64,000 nt of DNA from positions 124,001 to 188,000 of the forward strand of contig NZ_VITR01000001.1 in the NCBI RefSeq assembly GCF_007827955.1, in the 5' to 3' direction. Source of the stretch: Nitrospirillum pindoramense (GTDB lineage: Bacteria > Pseudomonadota > Alphaproteobacteria > Azospirillales > Azospirillaceae). Under the pieces are notes generated by a model, which had not been told where the DNA came from, did not search any database, and worked only from the letters and a program-made list of their open reading frames with translations. The position numbers and the translations under genes are program-made. Below, piece after piece: positions 36,965 to 46,324 of the stretch. Numbering within the stretch: position 1 is the stretch's first letter; each line of letters begins with the position of its first letter.

Positions 36965-38482
36965 ATGTCGGGACAGCCTGGAACGAAACGGGCGGCGGCG
37001 GCCGGACCGGAAGCCCCGGCTGATGCCGCTGCGCCAGAATCGACTCTCAGCCGTCTTGAATCCCATTTCCGTACCTTGGACGAGGGCTCCCTGGTCCGTG
37101 TCGCCACGGCGGTCGAAAAGGCCCGGGCGACCGAAACCGGTGCCGCCTCCGACGAACAAATCCTGACATGCCTGCGCCCGATGCTGCGCAGCCTGCGGCC
37201 CGTGCGGGTGCCGACGTTCCAGCGGGCGCTGTGCGTTTGCCTTGAGCCTTACCTGGTGGATGCCGATCCCCTGGCCGCCGCCGCCAATCGGCGGGCGGTG
37301 GTGGCGCGGTCCAGCCTGGCGCCCTGGTGGCGCCTGCTCATGGGGTCCACTTACCGCCCGCGTCTGGCGGCGGCCACGGCGGAGTACCGCAACGCCGTCG
37401 CGTCCGAGCGGCAGGACGAGATCGACGCCGTCATCCAGTTCGGGCGCAGCATCGCGGCGGAGGCCACCGAAACCCTGCTGGCGGAAGCCGGGCAATCGGC
37501 GGTGCGTAAGCGGGAAGTGGCGGTGTTGCTGGGCAGTGAGCGCGCGTTCGAGGACGCGGCGGAGATCGCCCGCATCCTGGGCCTGGATCCGCTGCTGACC
37601 CCCTGGTTCGACCAGATCCGCGCGGCATGCCCGCGCACGGCGGACGGCCGGGTGCATGACTTCAACCCCCAGGGCACGGTCATCGCCAAGAACGGCTACA
37701 TGCACCTGCACGCGGCCGACCGCGAGGTGGTGGACTATTATTTCCATGGGCTGCTGCGCCTGTTGGCCCAGCCGTGGCAGTCGCTGCGCCTGGTGCGGCT
37801 GTTGTCGGCCGACCTGTTGCGCGCCGGTGCCGACAGCGCCGGCCTGCAGATGATCCCGGCCCGGTTGTTCAGTGACCTGACGCGCACCCTGGCGGAGATC
37901 GGCCGCACGGCGGCGGGTGACCGGGGCATGACCCGGCGGGTGTGGCTCATGACCTGTGCCCGGCTCATCTCCGATGCCGGCGCCATGGTGCAGGGCATGG
38001 CGGACGAGGTGAAGGAATTCGGCAACGCCGGGTGGGAGACCATGATGGTCGAGGCCCGCCAGAAGGTGACACAGGCCGCCGACCAGTTCGCCAGCGTGGC
38101 GGTGCGCGACGCCGGCGTGGTCCTGCCCCAGAGGCAGGTGCGCGAGAAGCTGGAGGTCCGGCTGGTGCCGGACATGGACCACAGCCCCACGGATGACGAG
38201 GTGTCGGTGGCCCAGGCGGCCGCCACCCTGTTCACCGCCTGCCGCAAGGTCGCGGAGAAGGAGGGGTTCGACCGCTCCATCCGCGCCAAGGAGGCGGATC
38301 TGGAGGCGACCTTCCACACCGCCATCACCTTCCGCTTCGAATACCTGCGGGCGCGCGGCAAGAACAAGGCCGTGTCCGCCCAGTTGCAGGCGCTGGAAAA
38401 GGTCTTGCGCTCCATGCCCAAGACCGAGCCGATGCTGGACCTGATCCTGAAGGCGGAACGCGCGATCGAGCGCTTCCGCTAG
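36965..38482 (+). CDS. uncharacterised 505-aa protein, mostly helical
   Basis: No family recognised. ATG 36965 has AGGGGG 5 nt upstream; GTG 36938 lacks a clear site. The protein is soluble-looking and helix-rich, with no signal peptide or membrane segment. Notable stretches are HFRTLDEGSLVRVATAVEKAR, LRPVRVPTFQRALCVCLEPYLVD, HDFNPQGTVIAKNGYMHLHAADREVVDYYFHGLLRLL and a charged C-terminal helix region (KVAEKEGFDRSIRAKEADLEATFHTAITFRFEYLR). No catalytic signature. It sits alone between the recJ terminator and the tRNA-Glu genes; GC-rich codon use like the core genes argues against recent transfer. Confidence 0.75.
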   Translation: MSGQPGTKRAAAAGPEAPADAAAPESTLSRLESHFRTLDEGSLVRVATAVEKARATETGAASDEQILTCLRPMLRSLRPVRVPTFQRALCVCLEPYLVDADPLAAAANRRAVVARSSLAPWWRLLMGSTYRPRLAAATAEYRNAVASERQDEIDAVIQFGRSIAAEATETLLAEAGQSAVRKREVAVLLGSERAFEDAAEIARILGLDPLLTPWFDQIRAACPRTADGRVHDFNPQGTVIAKNGYMHLHAADREVVDYYFHGLLRLLAQPWQSLRLVRLLSADLLRAGADSAGLQMIPARLFSDLTRTLAEIGRTAAGDRGMTRRVWLMTCARLISDAGAMVQGMADEVKEFGNAGWETMMVEARQKVTQAADQFASVAVRDAGVVLPQRQVREKLEVRLVPDMDHSPTDDEVSVAQAAATLFTACRKVAEKEGFDRSIRAKEADLEATFHTAITFRFEYLRARGKNKAVSAQLQALEKVLRSMPKTEPMLDLILKAERAIERFR

Positions 38483-38614
38483 AGGGAGGTGGCAACCGTT
38501 TTCCCGCCCATCCGGCCGCGCGACCAGGCAGACCCCCTATGCGCGAAAACCGGTGGGCGGGTCTTTTTATCCGCTTGCCATATCGGGGCCGGATCATTAT
38601 GTATCCACCCCGCC

Positions 38615-38690
<76 letters not shown>

Positions 38691-38738
38691 TCCTCCGGAT
38701 GGCCGCACATAGGATGGACCACCCTCCATCCGCCTCCT

Positions 38739-38814
<76 letters not shown>

Positions 38815-38897
38815 CGCTTCCAGCGTTTCGGCTGGATTTTGCGGGACAATCTGGGGACAAATGGATCCGCGGGACATCCAGCGGAGACAGCTTTCCC

Positions 38898-39962
38898 ATG
38901 GCTACTATCGCCCCACGGAAAAACCGGGACGGCCAGGTCATTGGCTACCAGGTGAAGATCCGGCGTACCGGCTTCCCCACCCAATCCAAAACCTTCGAGA
39001 CCAAGACCGACGCGAAGCGCTGGGCCGCCGAGATGGAATCGGAAATCTCCCGTGGCGTCTTCGTCGATCGCAGCGAGGCGGAGCGCAACACCCTGGGCGA
39101 CTTGATACGCCGGTATCAGACGGACATCACACCCACCAAGCTCGGTGGCGACAAGGAGAAGGGCCACTTGGCCGTGATCCTGGACGACCAGATCAGCCTC
39201 ATGCGGATGACCATGCTGGCGTCGAAGGATGTGGGCGCCTTCCGTGATCGGATGGCCGCCGCCGCTTACGCTCCGGCGACCATCGTCCGCCGGCTGAACC
39301 TTATCGCGACCGTCATCAACCACGCCCGGTCTGAATGGGGTGTCCATGTGGTCGACAATATGGCGTCGGCCAAGCTCACAGCGCGCCCGAAGGGGGCTGA
39401 CCGGAAGCGGGAACGCCGGTTGCAGCCCGCCCGCGTCGTCGCGGGACAGGAGGAGTGTCCCGCGGAGGAGGAAATCCTGTTCAAGGCGCTTGCGGCGGGC
39501 CGTCACGCGGCTCTGACGGTGCCACTAGCCCGGCTGGCCATCGAGACCGCCGCGCGGCAGGGCGAACTGTGCTCGCTCGACTGGAAGGACGTGGACCTGG
39601 AGAAGCGGGTCATGACCATCCGTGGCTTGAGCGGCGTAGGCTCCAAGAGCGGCGACGTGCGTCGGGTGCCCCTTTCCAGCGCCGCGGTGGAGGCCATTCG
39701 TTCTCTCCCCGGGTTCGGGGCCAAGGCCGGCCGGCTTTTCCCGGTCGACCAGAACGCGCTCAAAATCACCTTCGCCCGTACAGTGGGGAAGAAGATCCCC
39801 GACCTGACCTTCCACGACCTTCGGCACGAGGCGACCAGCCGGCTCGCCAAGGTTTACACCAATCCCTTGGAGCTAATGCGGGTCACCGGGCACAAGACGC
39901 TGTCGATGCTGAGCCGGTACTACCACGCCGATGCGGAGGAACTGGCTCAGCGGCTGGCGTGA
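38898..39962 (+). CDS. tyrosine recombinase/phage-type integrase
   Basis: A 354-residue site-specific recombinase. The N-terminal arm-binding domain (APRKNRDGQVIGYQVKIRR) and core-binding SAM-like domain precede the catalytic domain. Catalytic residues visible: Arg in AIETAARQGELCSLDW, HDLRHEATSRL (His-x-x-Arg), TGHKTLSMLSRYYH with the second His and nucleophile near Tyr341. ATG 38898 opens a normal-length protein. It reads away from the tRNA-Glu gene, the usual arrangement at the left end of an integrative element. Its own excisionase is not seen. Confidence 0.92.
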   Translation: MATIAPRKNRDGQVIGYQVKIRRTGFPTQSKTFETKTDAKRWAAEMESEISRGVFVDRSEAERNTLGDLIRRYQTDITPTKLGGDKEKGHLAVILDDQISLMRMTMLASKDVGAFRDRMAAAAYAPATIVRRLNLIATVINHARSEWGVHVVDNMASAKLTARPKGADRKRERRLQPARVVAGQEECPAEEEILFKALAAGRHAALTVPLARLAIETAARQGELCSLDWKDVDLEKRVMTIRGLSGVGSKSGDVRRVPLSSAAVEAIRSLPGFGAKAGRLFPVDQNALKITFARTVGKKIPDLTFHDLRHEATSRLAKVYTNPLELMRVTGHKTLSMLSRYYHADAEELAQRLA

Positions 39963-40016
39963 GGGTAAAGCTCAACAGCGTGGTCATGCTTGGGGCGCTA
40001 ATGAAGAAATGGCTGT

Positions 40017-40718
40017 TCAGAAACATTCCGCATCGGTGGTGACAAGGGCAGGATATGCGCGACCTAGGGCTTCCAGCTGTTCGAAATCAACAAGCTTATC
40101 GGCCGACTGCTTGCGAATAAGGTCCAGAGCTTCGGCCGCCTCCAAGGGTTCGGTATCCTGAGGTAAGGGGGCGCGGACGAACTCCGTCAACTGCCGGCCC
40201 TTAAGGGCCGCATCATAGACCGCTAGGACCTCCGCCATGCGTCTTAAACTGTCCAGCGCAAGGTACCATGTCGAGCGATCGGTCAACAAACACCGGTCGT
40301 CAAATTCGAGCAACGCATTAAGGGTATATTTGTAATGGGCTCCGGGTACGCTATTCGGCAACAGGAATAGCCTCAGCGATTGGCAGCCCGGTTCCTGTAC
40401 CGCCTCGCCCAAGAGGCGGCAGACTCTATCGCTGCTCAGTCCTTCGGGGCGGATCACGGGGTGGCCGCCGATGACAGCCGGTCGGGAGGCGAAGCATAAT
40501 CTTACGCCTGGTCCTAAGGTGCCGCTGGCGGGGATGAACGCCAGGCCTTCCTCCTCAAACGCTCGTCGGATGGCGTTGACCGTGATGTCCTTGGGCGTGG
40601 TCAAGCCGCGTTCAATGTTGTTCAGGCTGGTGGTGGACAACCTACAACGGGACGCCAATTCAGCCTGTGTCCAGCCCATCATGCCGCGGGCGCTTCGAAT
40701 TTGCTCGGGAGTCAGCAT
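40017..40718 (-). CDS. XRE-type helix-turn-helix regulator
   Basis: A 233-residue protein. Residues 1-65 form an HTH_3 domain (TPEQIRSARGMMGWTQAELASRCRLSTTSLNNIERGLTTPKDITVNAIRRAFEEEGL). The remaining 165 residues have no recognisable ligand domain; LLEFDDRCLLTDRSTWYLALDSLRRMAEVLAVYD is the best-ordered part. ATG 40718 starts the HTH cleanly but lacks a strong ribosome site, so a start further upstream is possible. It lies between the integrase and the cas operon, divergent from cas3, and could regulate the island or the cas genes. Confidence 0.8.
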   Translation of the reverse strand: MLTPEQIRSARGMMGWTQAELASRCRLSTTSLNNIERGLTTPKDITVNAIRRAFEEEGLAFIPASGTLGPGVRLCFASRPAVIGGHPVIRPEGLSSDRVCRLLGEAVQEPGCQSLRLFLLPNSVPGAHYKYTLNALLEFDDRCLLTDRSTWYLALDSLRRMAEVLAVYDAALKGRQLTEFVRAPLPQDTEPLEAAEALDLIRKQSADKLVDFEQLEALGRAYPALVTTDAECF

Positions 40719-41289
40719 GGGGTAAAACTGGCGCTCAGTTGGTATTTTCTCAAGAGGGGTTGATAAAAAAGCAGGACACAGCATTTTTCGAAAATTTGGA
40801 AGCGGAGCCCGCCTCCAGCCAGAGAAAATCATTCATAAGTTGCAAAATGTCCGTTCCAGTTCCTTTTATTTTCTCTTCAAACTTTCCCTGTTACGGGGGG
40901 AGCACGTCTAAAATTCAGGAAAGCCGCCAACGAGGGTAAAGGGCCAAATTGCAACCTATAGGATATGTCGCCGTCCCTCTGCTGGGTCAAGCCTGAAATC
41001 AGCCTCGTGTGAAGGGCCAAAGTCCAAATACGGCTCAAATCGCCCGTACTGAGGCAAGCCTCAGGAGCGGCGAAAGATGGCTTAGTACCGGGCATGGGTT
41101 GAAACGACGACGAACAGAAGAGCGACACGACGATAACCTGCCGCCCCCACCGAGGGAAGGGCCGGCCAGAGCGAAGGTGAGGTGATCCCTTCACCTATGG
41201 GGCCTGGTTCCACTCTTTCGCCGGTGACCTTTCCCCGCGTCACGGAGCATCCGTTGACAGGCGGCCGGTCGTCTGAACACTTTTAAGCG
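40719..41289. other. 570-nt intergenic region between XRE regulator and cas3
   Basis: AT-richer at 40730-40950, with no convincing gene on either strand. It should hold the divergent promoters of the regulator and of cas3. TTGACA at 41254-41259 could be a -35 element for cas3, but the matching -10 is weak. No hairpin of note. Confidence 0.4.
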
Positions 41290-43644
41290 GTGTATCGCCT
41301 CAAGGTCACCGACATGCCGGCTGTTCCGTTCAATGGTCCGCTGCTCGCCCATTCCGGGCTACGGTCCGACGGCGCCGATGGCGAGCCACTGATCCATCAC
41401 CTGTCCGAAGTCGGCGACCGCGCCGGTGGTTACGCCGACGTCTTTGGCATGGGGGCTGCTGCCCGGGCCATGGGATGCCTGCATGACCTGGGCAAAGCCG
41501 ACGCGGGGTTCCAACTTTATATCCGGGGCCGGGGCTCCAGTCCCGACCATTCCACGGCGGGTGCCGTCGCCGCCCTACGGGCTTATGGCGAGCGCTGGGG
41601 CAAGCTGATGGCGTTCGGCATTGCCGGCCATCATGCCGGCTTGGCCAACGGTGCCGCCGAGGGCGTCCTGACGCCTTTGGTTCAGCGGCTGGAGAACTTC
41701 AGGGAGCCACCGGGCTTGCCGGATGGCGTGGACCTGCCCGATCCCGCTTTGGTGCGGCGCAGCTTGAAGCCTTTCAGCGCCTTCGGCCAGGCGCTGTTGG
41801 CGCGCATGCTGTTTTCCTGCCTGGTGGATGCCGATCGTCTGGCCACCGAAGGATTCTATGCCCGATTGCATAAGCAGCCGGTGGAGCGTGGATGCGCCAC
41901 GTCCCCGGCAACCTTGCGGGATAATCTGGAAAACCATCTGGCGGCGAAGATGGCGGCGGTGCGGGAGAGGGGCGGCCTGACCGAGGTTGACCGGCTGCGC
42001 GCGGACGTTCTGGCCACCGCCCGGGATCGCGCCAGCCTGCCGCCCGGCCTGTTCTCCCTGACGGTGCCCACCGGTGGCGGCAAGACCCTTACCTCCCTGG
42101 CGTTCGCCCTTGACCACGCCATGGTCTATGGGCTACGGCGGGTCATCCATGTCATCCCCTTCACTTCGGTCGTCGAGCAGGTGGCCGACGTGTTCCGTGA
42201 GGCCTTGGGTGACGCCGACGCGGTGCTAGAGCATCACAGCGCCTATGACCCGGATGTTGGGCGTGGCGCCAAGGATGGCGGTCCGGTGGGCGGGGGGACG
42301 GACGATGAGGCGCGGGATGGCGCGCGCAAGGTTCGATTGGCGGCGGAGAATTGGGACCGGCCCGTGGTCGTCACCACCGCCGTACAGTTTTTCGAAAGCC
42401 TGTTCTCCAACCGGCCCGGCCGCTGCCGCAAGCTGCACAACATCGCGGGCTCCGTCATCGTGCTGGATGAGGCCCAGACCCTGCCGGTCAAGTTCCTGCT
42501 GCCCTGCCTTGAGGTCATCCGGGAACTGGCCGACCATTATCGCTGTTCAGTGGTGCTGTGCACCGCCACGCAGCCGGCTGTCGGCCGGCGTTCCGATTTC
42601 CCCCGGGGGCTGGAAAACGTCCGGGAACTGGCTCCCGACCCGCCAACCCTGTACCGGGCGTTGAAACGGGTGCGCGTGCGCGTGGAAACCCACCCCCTGG
42701 AGGTGGAAGCGCTGGCGGGACACATGGCGGCTGAACCGCAGGTGTTGTGCATCGTCAACAACCGCCGCCACGCGCTGGACCTGTTCGAAACCTTGCGGCA
42801 GGCGACGGGGGATGGGGCCACCGTCCGTCTCTTGACCACCGGCCTGTGCGCCGCACACCGGCGCCGGGTGCTGGCGGAGATCCGGGATGACCTGGCCCAG
42901 GGCCGCCCCATTCGGCTGGTGGCCACCTCCCTGATCGAGGCCGGGGTGGATGTCAGTTTCCCCACTGTCTGGCGCGCTGTCGCCGGGTTGGACAGCGTGG
43001 CCCAGGCCGCCGGGCGCTGCAACCGGCATGGGGAACTGGGGATAGACGGGGGACGAGTCGTGGTCTTCATGCCGGCCGACCACCCGGACCACAAGCCGCC
43101 GCCGTCCTTGCGCGAGTATGTGGATGCCGCCGCCGCCTTCCTCATGGGGGCTGGCGATCCTCTGTCCCTGGACACCATCGAAGCCTATTTCCGCGAGGTA
43201 TATTGGCGCCGCGACGGGACCGGCGGGCTGGACGGTGCGCTGGTGGGCGGGCGGCGGGGTGTGCTGCCCGCCGTGGAGGAACGGGCCCGCAGCCTGGACT
43301 TCCCCTTCGCTGATATCGCCGCCGCCGTGCGCCTGATCGAAGATAACCAGGTACCCGTCATCATTCCCTATGGTCCGGAGCGGGACCGGGTCATGGAACA
43401 GGTCGAACGCCTGGGGTGGGGGGCATCGCCCGGTGCCGCCGGCCGCGCCCTGCAGCCTTTCCTGGTTCAGATTCCGCACCGCGCGCGGGCCGAGCTGGTG
43501 GCCTGGCGCGCCGCCCAGCCCATTAGGCCGGACCTTTATGGCGACCAATTCGTCCTGCTGGAGAACGAAGACCTTTACGACGCGCTGCACGGCCTGCGCT
43601 GGGCAGACCCCACCTTTCGCCGGATAGATAGCGGCCTGTTCTGA
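41290..43644 (+). CDS. cas3: Cas3 helicase-nuclease, type I-C
   Basis: Degrades target DNA after Cascade binding. The 784-residue protein has an N-terminal HD nuclease domain (GEPLIHHLSEVG, CLHDLGKADAGFQLY, AGHHAG) and an SF2 helicase: Walker A VPTGGGKTLTSLAFALDH, DExx box as VLDEAQTLP, TATQP motif III and the C-terminal helicase motifs VATSLIEAGVDVSFPTVWR and AAGRCNRHG. The track start is GTG 41290; ATG 41314 is an alternative. It is the first gene of the cas set, followed by a 128-nt AT-rich gap. Confidence 0.95.
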   Translation: MYRLKVTDMPAVPFNGPLLAHSGLRSDGADGEPLIHHLSEVGDRAGGYADVFGMGAAARAMGCLHDLGKADAGFQLYIRGRGSSPDHSTAGAVAALRAYGERWGKLMAFGIAGHHAGLANGAAEGVLTPLVQRLENFREPPGLPDGVDLPDPALVRRSLKPFSAFGQALLARMLFSCLVDADRLATEGFYARLHKQPVERGCATSPATLRDNLENHLAAKMAAVRERGGLTEVDRLRADVLATARDRASLPPGLFSLTVPTGGGKTLTSLAFALDHAMVYGLRRVIHVIPFTSVVEQVADVFREALGDADAVLEHHSAYDPDVGRGAKDGGPVGGGTDDEARDGARKVRLAAENWDRPVVVTTAVQFFESLFSNRPGRCRKLHNIAGSVIVLDEAQTLPVKFLLPCLEVIRELADHYRCSVVLCTATQPAVGRRSDFPRGLENVRELAPDPPTLYRALKRVRVRVETHPLEVEALAGHMAAEPQVLCIVNNRRHALDLFETLRQATGDGATVRLLTTGLCAAHRRRVLAEIRDDLAQGRPIRLVATSLIEAGVDVSFPTVWRAVAGLDSVAQAAGRCNRHGELGIDGGRVVVFMPADHPDHKPPPSLREYVDAAAAFLMGAGDPLSLDTIEAYFREVYWRRDGTGGLDGALVGGRRGVLPAVEERARSLDFPFADIAAAVRLIEDNQVPVIIPYGPERDRVMEQVERLGWGASPGAAGRALQPFLVQIPHRARAELVAWRAAQPIRPDLYGDQFVLLENEDLYDALHGLRWADPTFRRIDSGLF

Positions 43645-43709
43645 CCGGCATGTTCGGGGGATTGTGCATTTGTGCGATGAAGCAATTTTCTGATGATTAT
43701 AAGAAATGA

Positions 43710-43715
43710 TATACT
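43710..43715 (+). promoter_or_regulatory. possible -10 element before cas5
   Basis: TATACT lies in the AT-rich gap between cas3 and cas5, where a second promoter for cas5-cas8c-cas7-cas4-cas1-cas2 would be expected. The -35 region (near 43687) is poor. Confidence 0.3.
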
Positions 43716-43772
43716 ACTAAAGAGATGTTAGGCTGTGGATCACGATAATCCACCCGAAATATGGGAACCGGC

Positions 43773-44474
43773 ATGCCTTTCGGAGTGCGGATACGCGTCA
43801 GCGGGCGCCACGCCTGCTTTTCCCGACCGGAAATGAAGACGGAGCGTGTGTCCTACGATGTCATCACGCCGTCGGCGGCGCGGGGCATCCTGGAAGCCAT
43901 CCACTGGAAGCCGGCCATCCGTTGGACCATTGATCGCATCCATGTGCTGAAGCCCATCCGCTTCCAGTCCATCCGTCGTAACGAGGTGGGGGGCAAGATC
44001 CCGGTCAGCAACGTGCGCGCCGCCATGAAGGCCGGGGCGGTGCATGACCTGCGCCTGGTGGTCAACGACGCCCGCCAGCAACGGGCCGCCACCATTTTGG
44101 TGGATGTGGATTACGTCATCGAGGCCCATTTCGACCTGACCGACCGGGCCGGCCCCGATGATACGCCCGCCAAGCATCATGAGATGTTCAGCCGGCGTGC
44201 GGCCAACGGTCAGTGCTTCCATCAGCCCTGTTTTGGCAACCGCGAATTTCCCGCCGACTTTCAGCTGTGGACCGATCCCATCCCCGCCCACGTCTTGCCC
44301 GGCGACCAGGCGAACAAGGACCTGGGCTGGATGCTGCTGGATATCCACCACACGCCGACGAGGGGTGGGGGCCATGTCTGTGATGACGGCTGCGTGCCCC
44401 ATTTCTTCCCCGCCCGGCTCAAGGACGGTGTCCTGACGGTTCCGCGTCTGGACGCTGCGGAGGTGCGGTCGTGA
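43773..44474 (+). CDS. cas5c: Cas5c/Cas5d crRNA-processing endonuclease
   Basis: In type I-C this protein replaces Cas6: it cuts pre-crRNA at the repeat hairpin and stays in Cascade. The 233 residues match the subtype: MPFGVRIRVSGRHACFSRPEMK, ERVSYDVITPSAARGILEAIHWKP, IRFQSIRRNEV and LGWMLLDIHHT. ATG 43773 fits the family N-terminus; ATG 43761 would add four residues. It overlaps cas8c by 4 nt (GTGA). Confidence 0.94.
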   Translation: MPFGVRIRVSGRHACFSRPEMKTERVSYDVITPSAARGILEAIHWKPAIRWTIDRIHVLKPIRFQSIRRNEVGGKIPVSNVRAAMKAGAVHDLRLVVNDARQQRAATILVDVDYVIEAHFDLTDRAGPDDTPAKHHEMFSRRAANGQCFHQPCFGNREFPADFQLWTDPIPAHVLPGDQANKDLGWMLLDIHHTPTRGGGHVCDDGCVPHFFPARLKDGVLTVPRLDAAEVRS

Positions 44475-46321
44475 CCATCCTGGCGGCGCTGAACCGGCAC
44501 TATGACCGCCTGGCCGACCTGGGGCTGGCGCCGCCCTTCGGCTACACCACCGAGAAGATCGGCTTCTGCCTGCTTCTGGGGGCTGATGGCACGCTGGTCC
44601 GAGCCGTTGACCTGCGCGCCACCGAAGGCCGCAAGCTGGTGGAGCGGCCCACGCCGGTGCCCAAGCCCCCCAAACGCACCAGTGGCATCAGCCCGGCCTT
44701 CCTCTGGGACAACAGTAAGTACGTGCTGGGCCTGATCCGCGACAAGGACGGCCAGACTATCCTGTCGTTCCCGGCCCATCAGGCGGCATTCCGGGACCGG
44801 CATGAGCGGGCTCTGGCTGACAGCAACGATGCCGGCCTGGTGGCCCTGCTGATCTTCCTGCGGAACTGGTCGCCGGAGGGGTTCGCCGACAGCGGTTTGC
44901 CCCCCGACATCCTGAACGCCAACATCGTCTTCGCCCTGGACAGCGACTATCGCGACCAGCATCGCTTCCTGCATGACCGTCCGGCCGCCCGGGCGCTCTG
45001 GGCACGGGAATTGGCGGTGGAGGCTGGCAGTCCGCAGATGTGCCTTGTCACGGGCGAGATGGCGGCGCCGGCGCGCCTGCACCCGGCCATCAAGGGCGTC
45101 TGGGGCGCACAAAGCTCCGGCGCCTCCCTGGTTTCCTTCAACCTGGACGCCTTCACTTCCTACGGAAAGGACCAGGGGGCCAACGCCCCGGTGTCGGAGG
45201 CTGCCGCCGCCGGCTATGGCGCGGCCTTGAACGCGCTCCTGGAAAAAGGCAGCCGTAATCGCATCCAGGTGGGCGACACCTCCGTGGCGTTCTGGGCCGA
45301 TGCATCCGGTGTGGGGACTGATGCCGCGCGACGGGCCGAGGAAGCCGCCGCCGACCTGCTGATCCCCCGTTTTGAGGACGAAGAGGACGACGATGTCGGC
45401 CCCACGGATGCCGAGGAGGCTGTCGAGGTCCGGGATCGGCTGGAGGACGTGTCCCACGGGCGCCCCCGTGCACGTCTGGTCGCCGATGTCGACCCCGATA
45501 CGCGTTTCTATCTGCTGGGGCTGGCTCCCAACGCCGCGCGGCTGTCCGTCCGCTTCTGGCATGAGACCACCTTCGGTCCCTTCATGGAGGCGCTGTCGGC
45601 CCATTGGCACGACCTGCGCATCGACCCGCCCGCCTGGAAGGGCCCACCGAAACTGCAGGCCTTGTTGTTTCCGACGGCGGTGCAGGGGAAGGCCGACAAC
45701 ATCCCGCCGCTGTTGGGCGGCGAGCTGATGCGCGCCGTGTTGAACCCCAACCAGGATTATCCGCGCACGCTGCTGTCCGCCGTGCTGCAACGCATCCGCG
45801 CCGGGGACCAGAACAACATGCCCCGGGTGTTCGCCGCCCGTGCCGCCCTCTGCAAGGCCTGGCTGGCCCGCCATCGTCGTCTTGCCCACCCCGACCGTCG
45901 TCAGGAGGATTTCCTCGTGAGTCTGGACCGCGCTGAAAAAGACCCGGCCTATCGCCTGGGCCGTCTGTTCGCCGTGCTGGAGGGCATCCAGTTCAAGGCC
46001 CTGGGCTCCATCAATGCCGGTATCCGCGACCGCTATTTCGGCGCCGCCTCGGCGACGCCTGCCGCCGTGTTCCCGCTGTTGCTGCGCGGCAGCAACCACC
46101 ACCTCTCGGTTCTTCGCAAGAGGCCGGCGACCCGGGGTTTGGCGAATTGGTTCGAGGGCCAGATCGGCGAGATTGTCAACGAATTGGCGCCCGACCTGCC
46201 ACGGCATCTGGGCCTTGAGAGCCAGGGCCGGTTCGTCGTCGGCTACTACCACCAGCGCAGCGACCGCGCCAAGCCCGCCACCGAAGACGCGACCGACCTT
46301 GCCGCCGACCAGGAGCCTTGA
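44471..46321 (+). CDS. cas8c: Cas8c (Csd1) large Cascade subunit
   Basis: Recognises the PAM and stabilises the R-loop in type I-C interference. The 616-residue protein begins at a GTG overlapping the cas5 stop. Family features are the N-terminal LAALNRHYDRLADLGLAPPFGYTTEKIGF, VPKPPKRTSGISPAFLWDNSKYVLG and the C-terminal helical region YPRTLLSAVLQRIRAGD, which may also yield a small-subunit product by internal start, as in other type I-C systems. A stretch around residues 297-325 is very acidic (EDEEDDDVGPTDAEEAVEV). Confidence 0.94.
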   Translation: MTILAALNRHYDRLADLGLAPPFGYTTEKIGFCLLLGADGTLVRAVDLRATEGRKLVERPTPVPKPPKRTSGISPAFLWDNSKYVLGLIRDKDGQTILSFPAHQAAFRDRHERALADSNDAGLVALLIFLRNWSPEGFADSGLPPDILNANIVFALDSDYRDQHRFLHDRPAARALWARELAVEAGSPQMCLVTGEMAAPARLHPAIKGVWGAQSSGASLVSFNLDAFTSYGKDQGANAPVSEAAAAGYGAALNALLEKGSRNRIQVGDTSVAFWADASGVGTDAARRAEEAAADLLIPRFEDEEDDDVGPTDAEEAVEVRDRLEDVSHGRPRARLVADVDPDTRFYLLGLAPNAARLSVRFWHETTFGPFMEALSAHWHDLRIDPPAWKGPPKLQALLFPTAVQGKADNIPPLLGGELMRAVLNPNQDYPRTLLSAVLQRIRAGDQNNMPRVFAARAALCKAWLARHRRLAHPDRRQEDFLVSLDRAEKDPAYRLGRLFAVLEGIQFKALGSINAGIRDRYFGAASATPAAVFPLLLRGSNHHLSVLRKRPATRGLANWFEGQIGEIVNELAPDLPRHLGLESQGRFVVGYYHQRSDRAKPATEDATDLAADQEP

Positions 46322-46324
46322 CCC

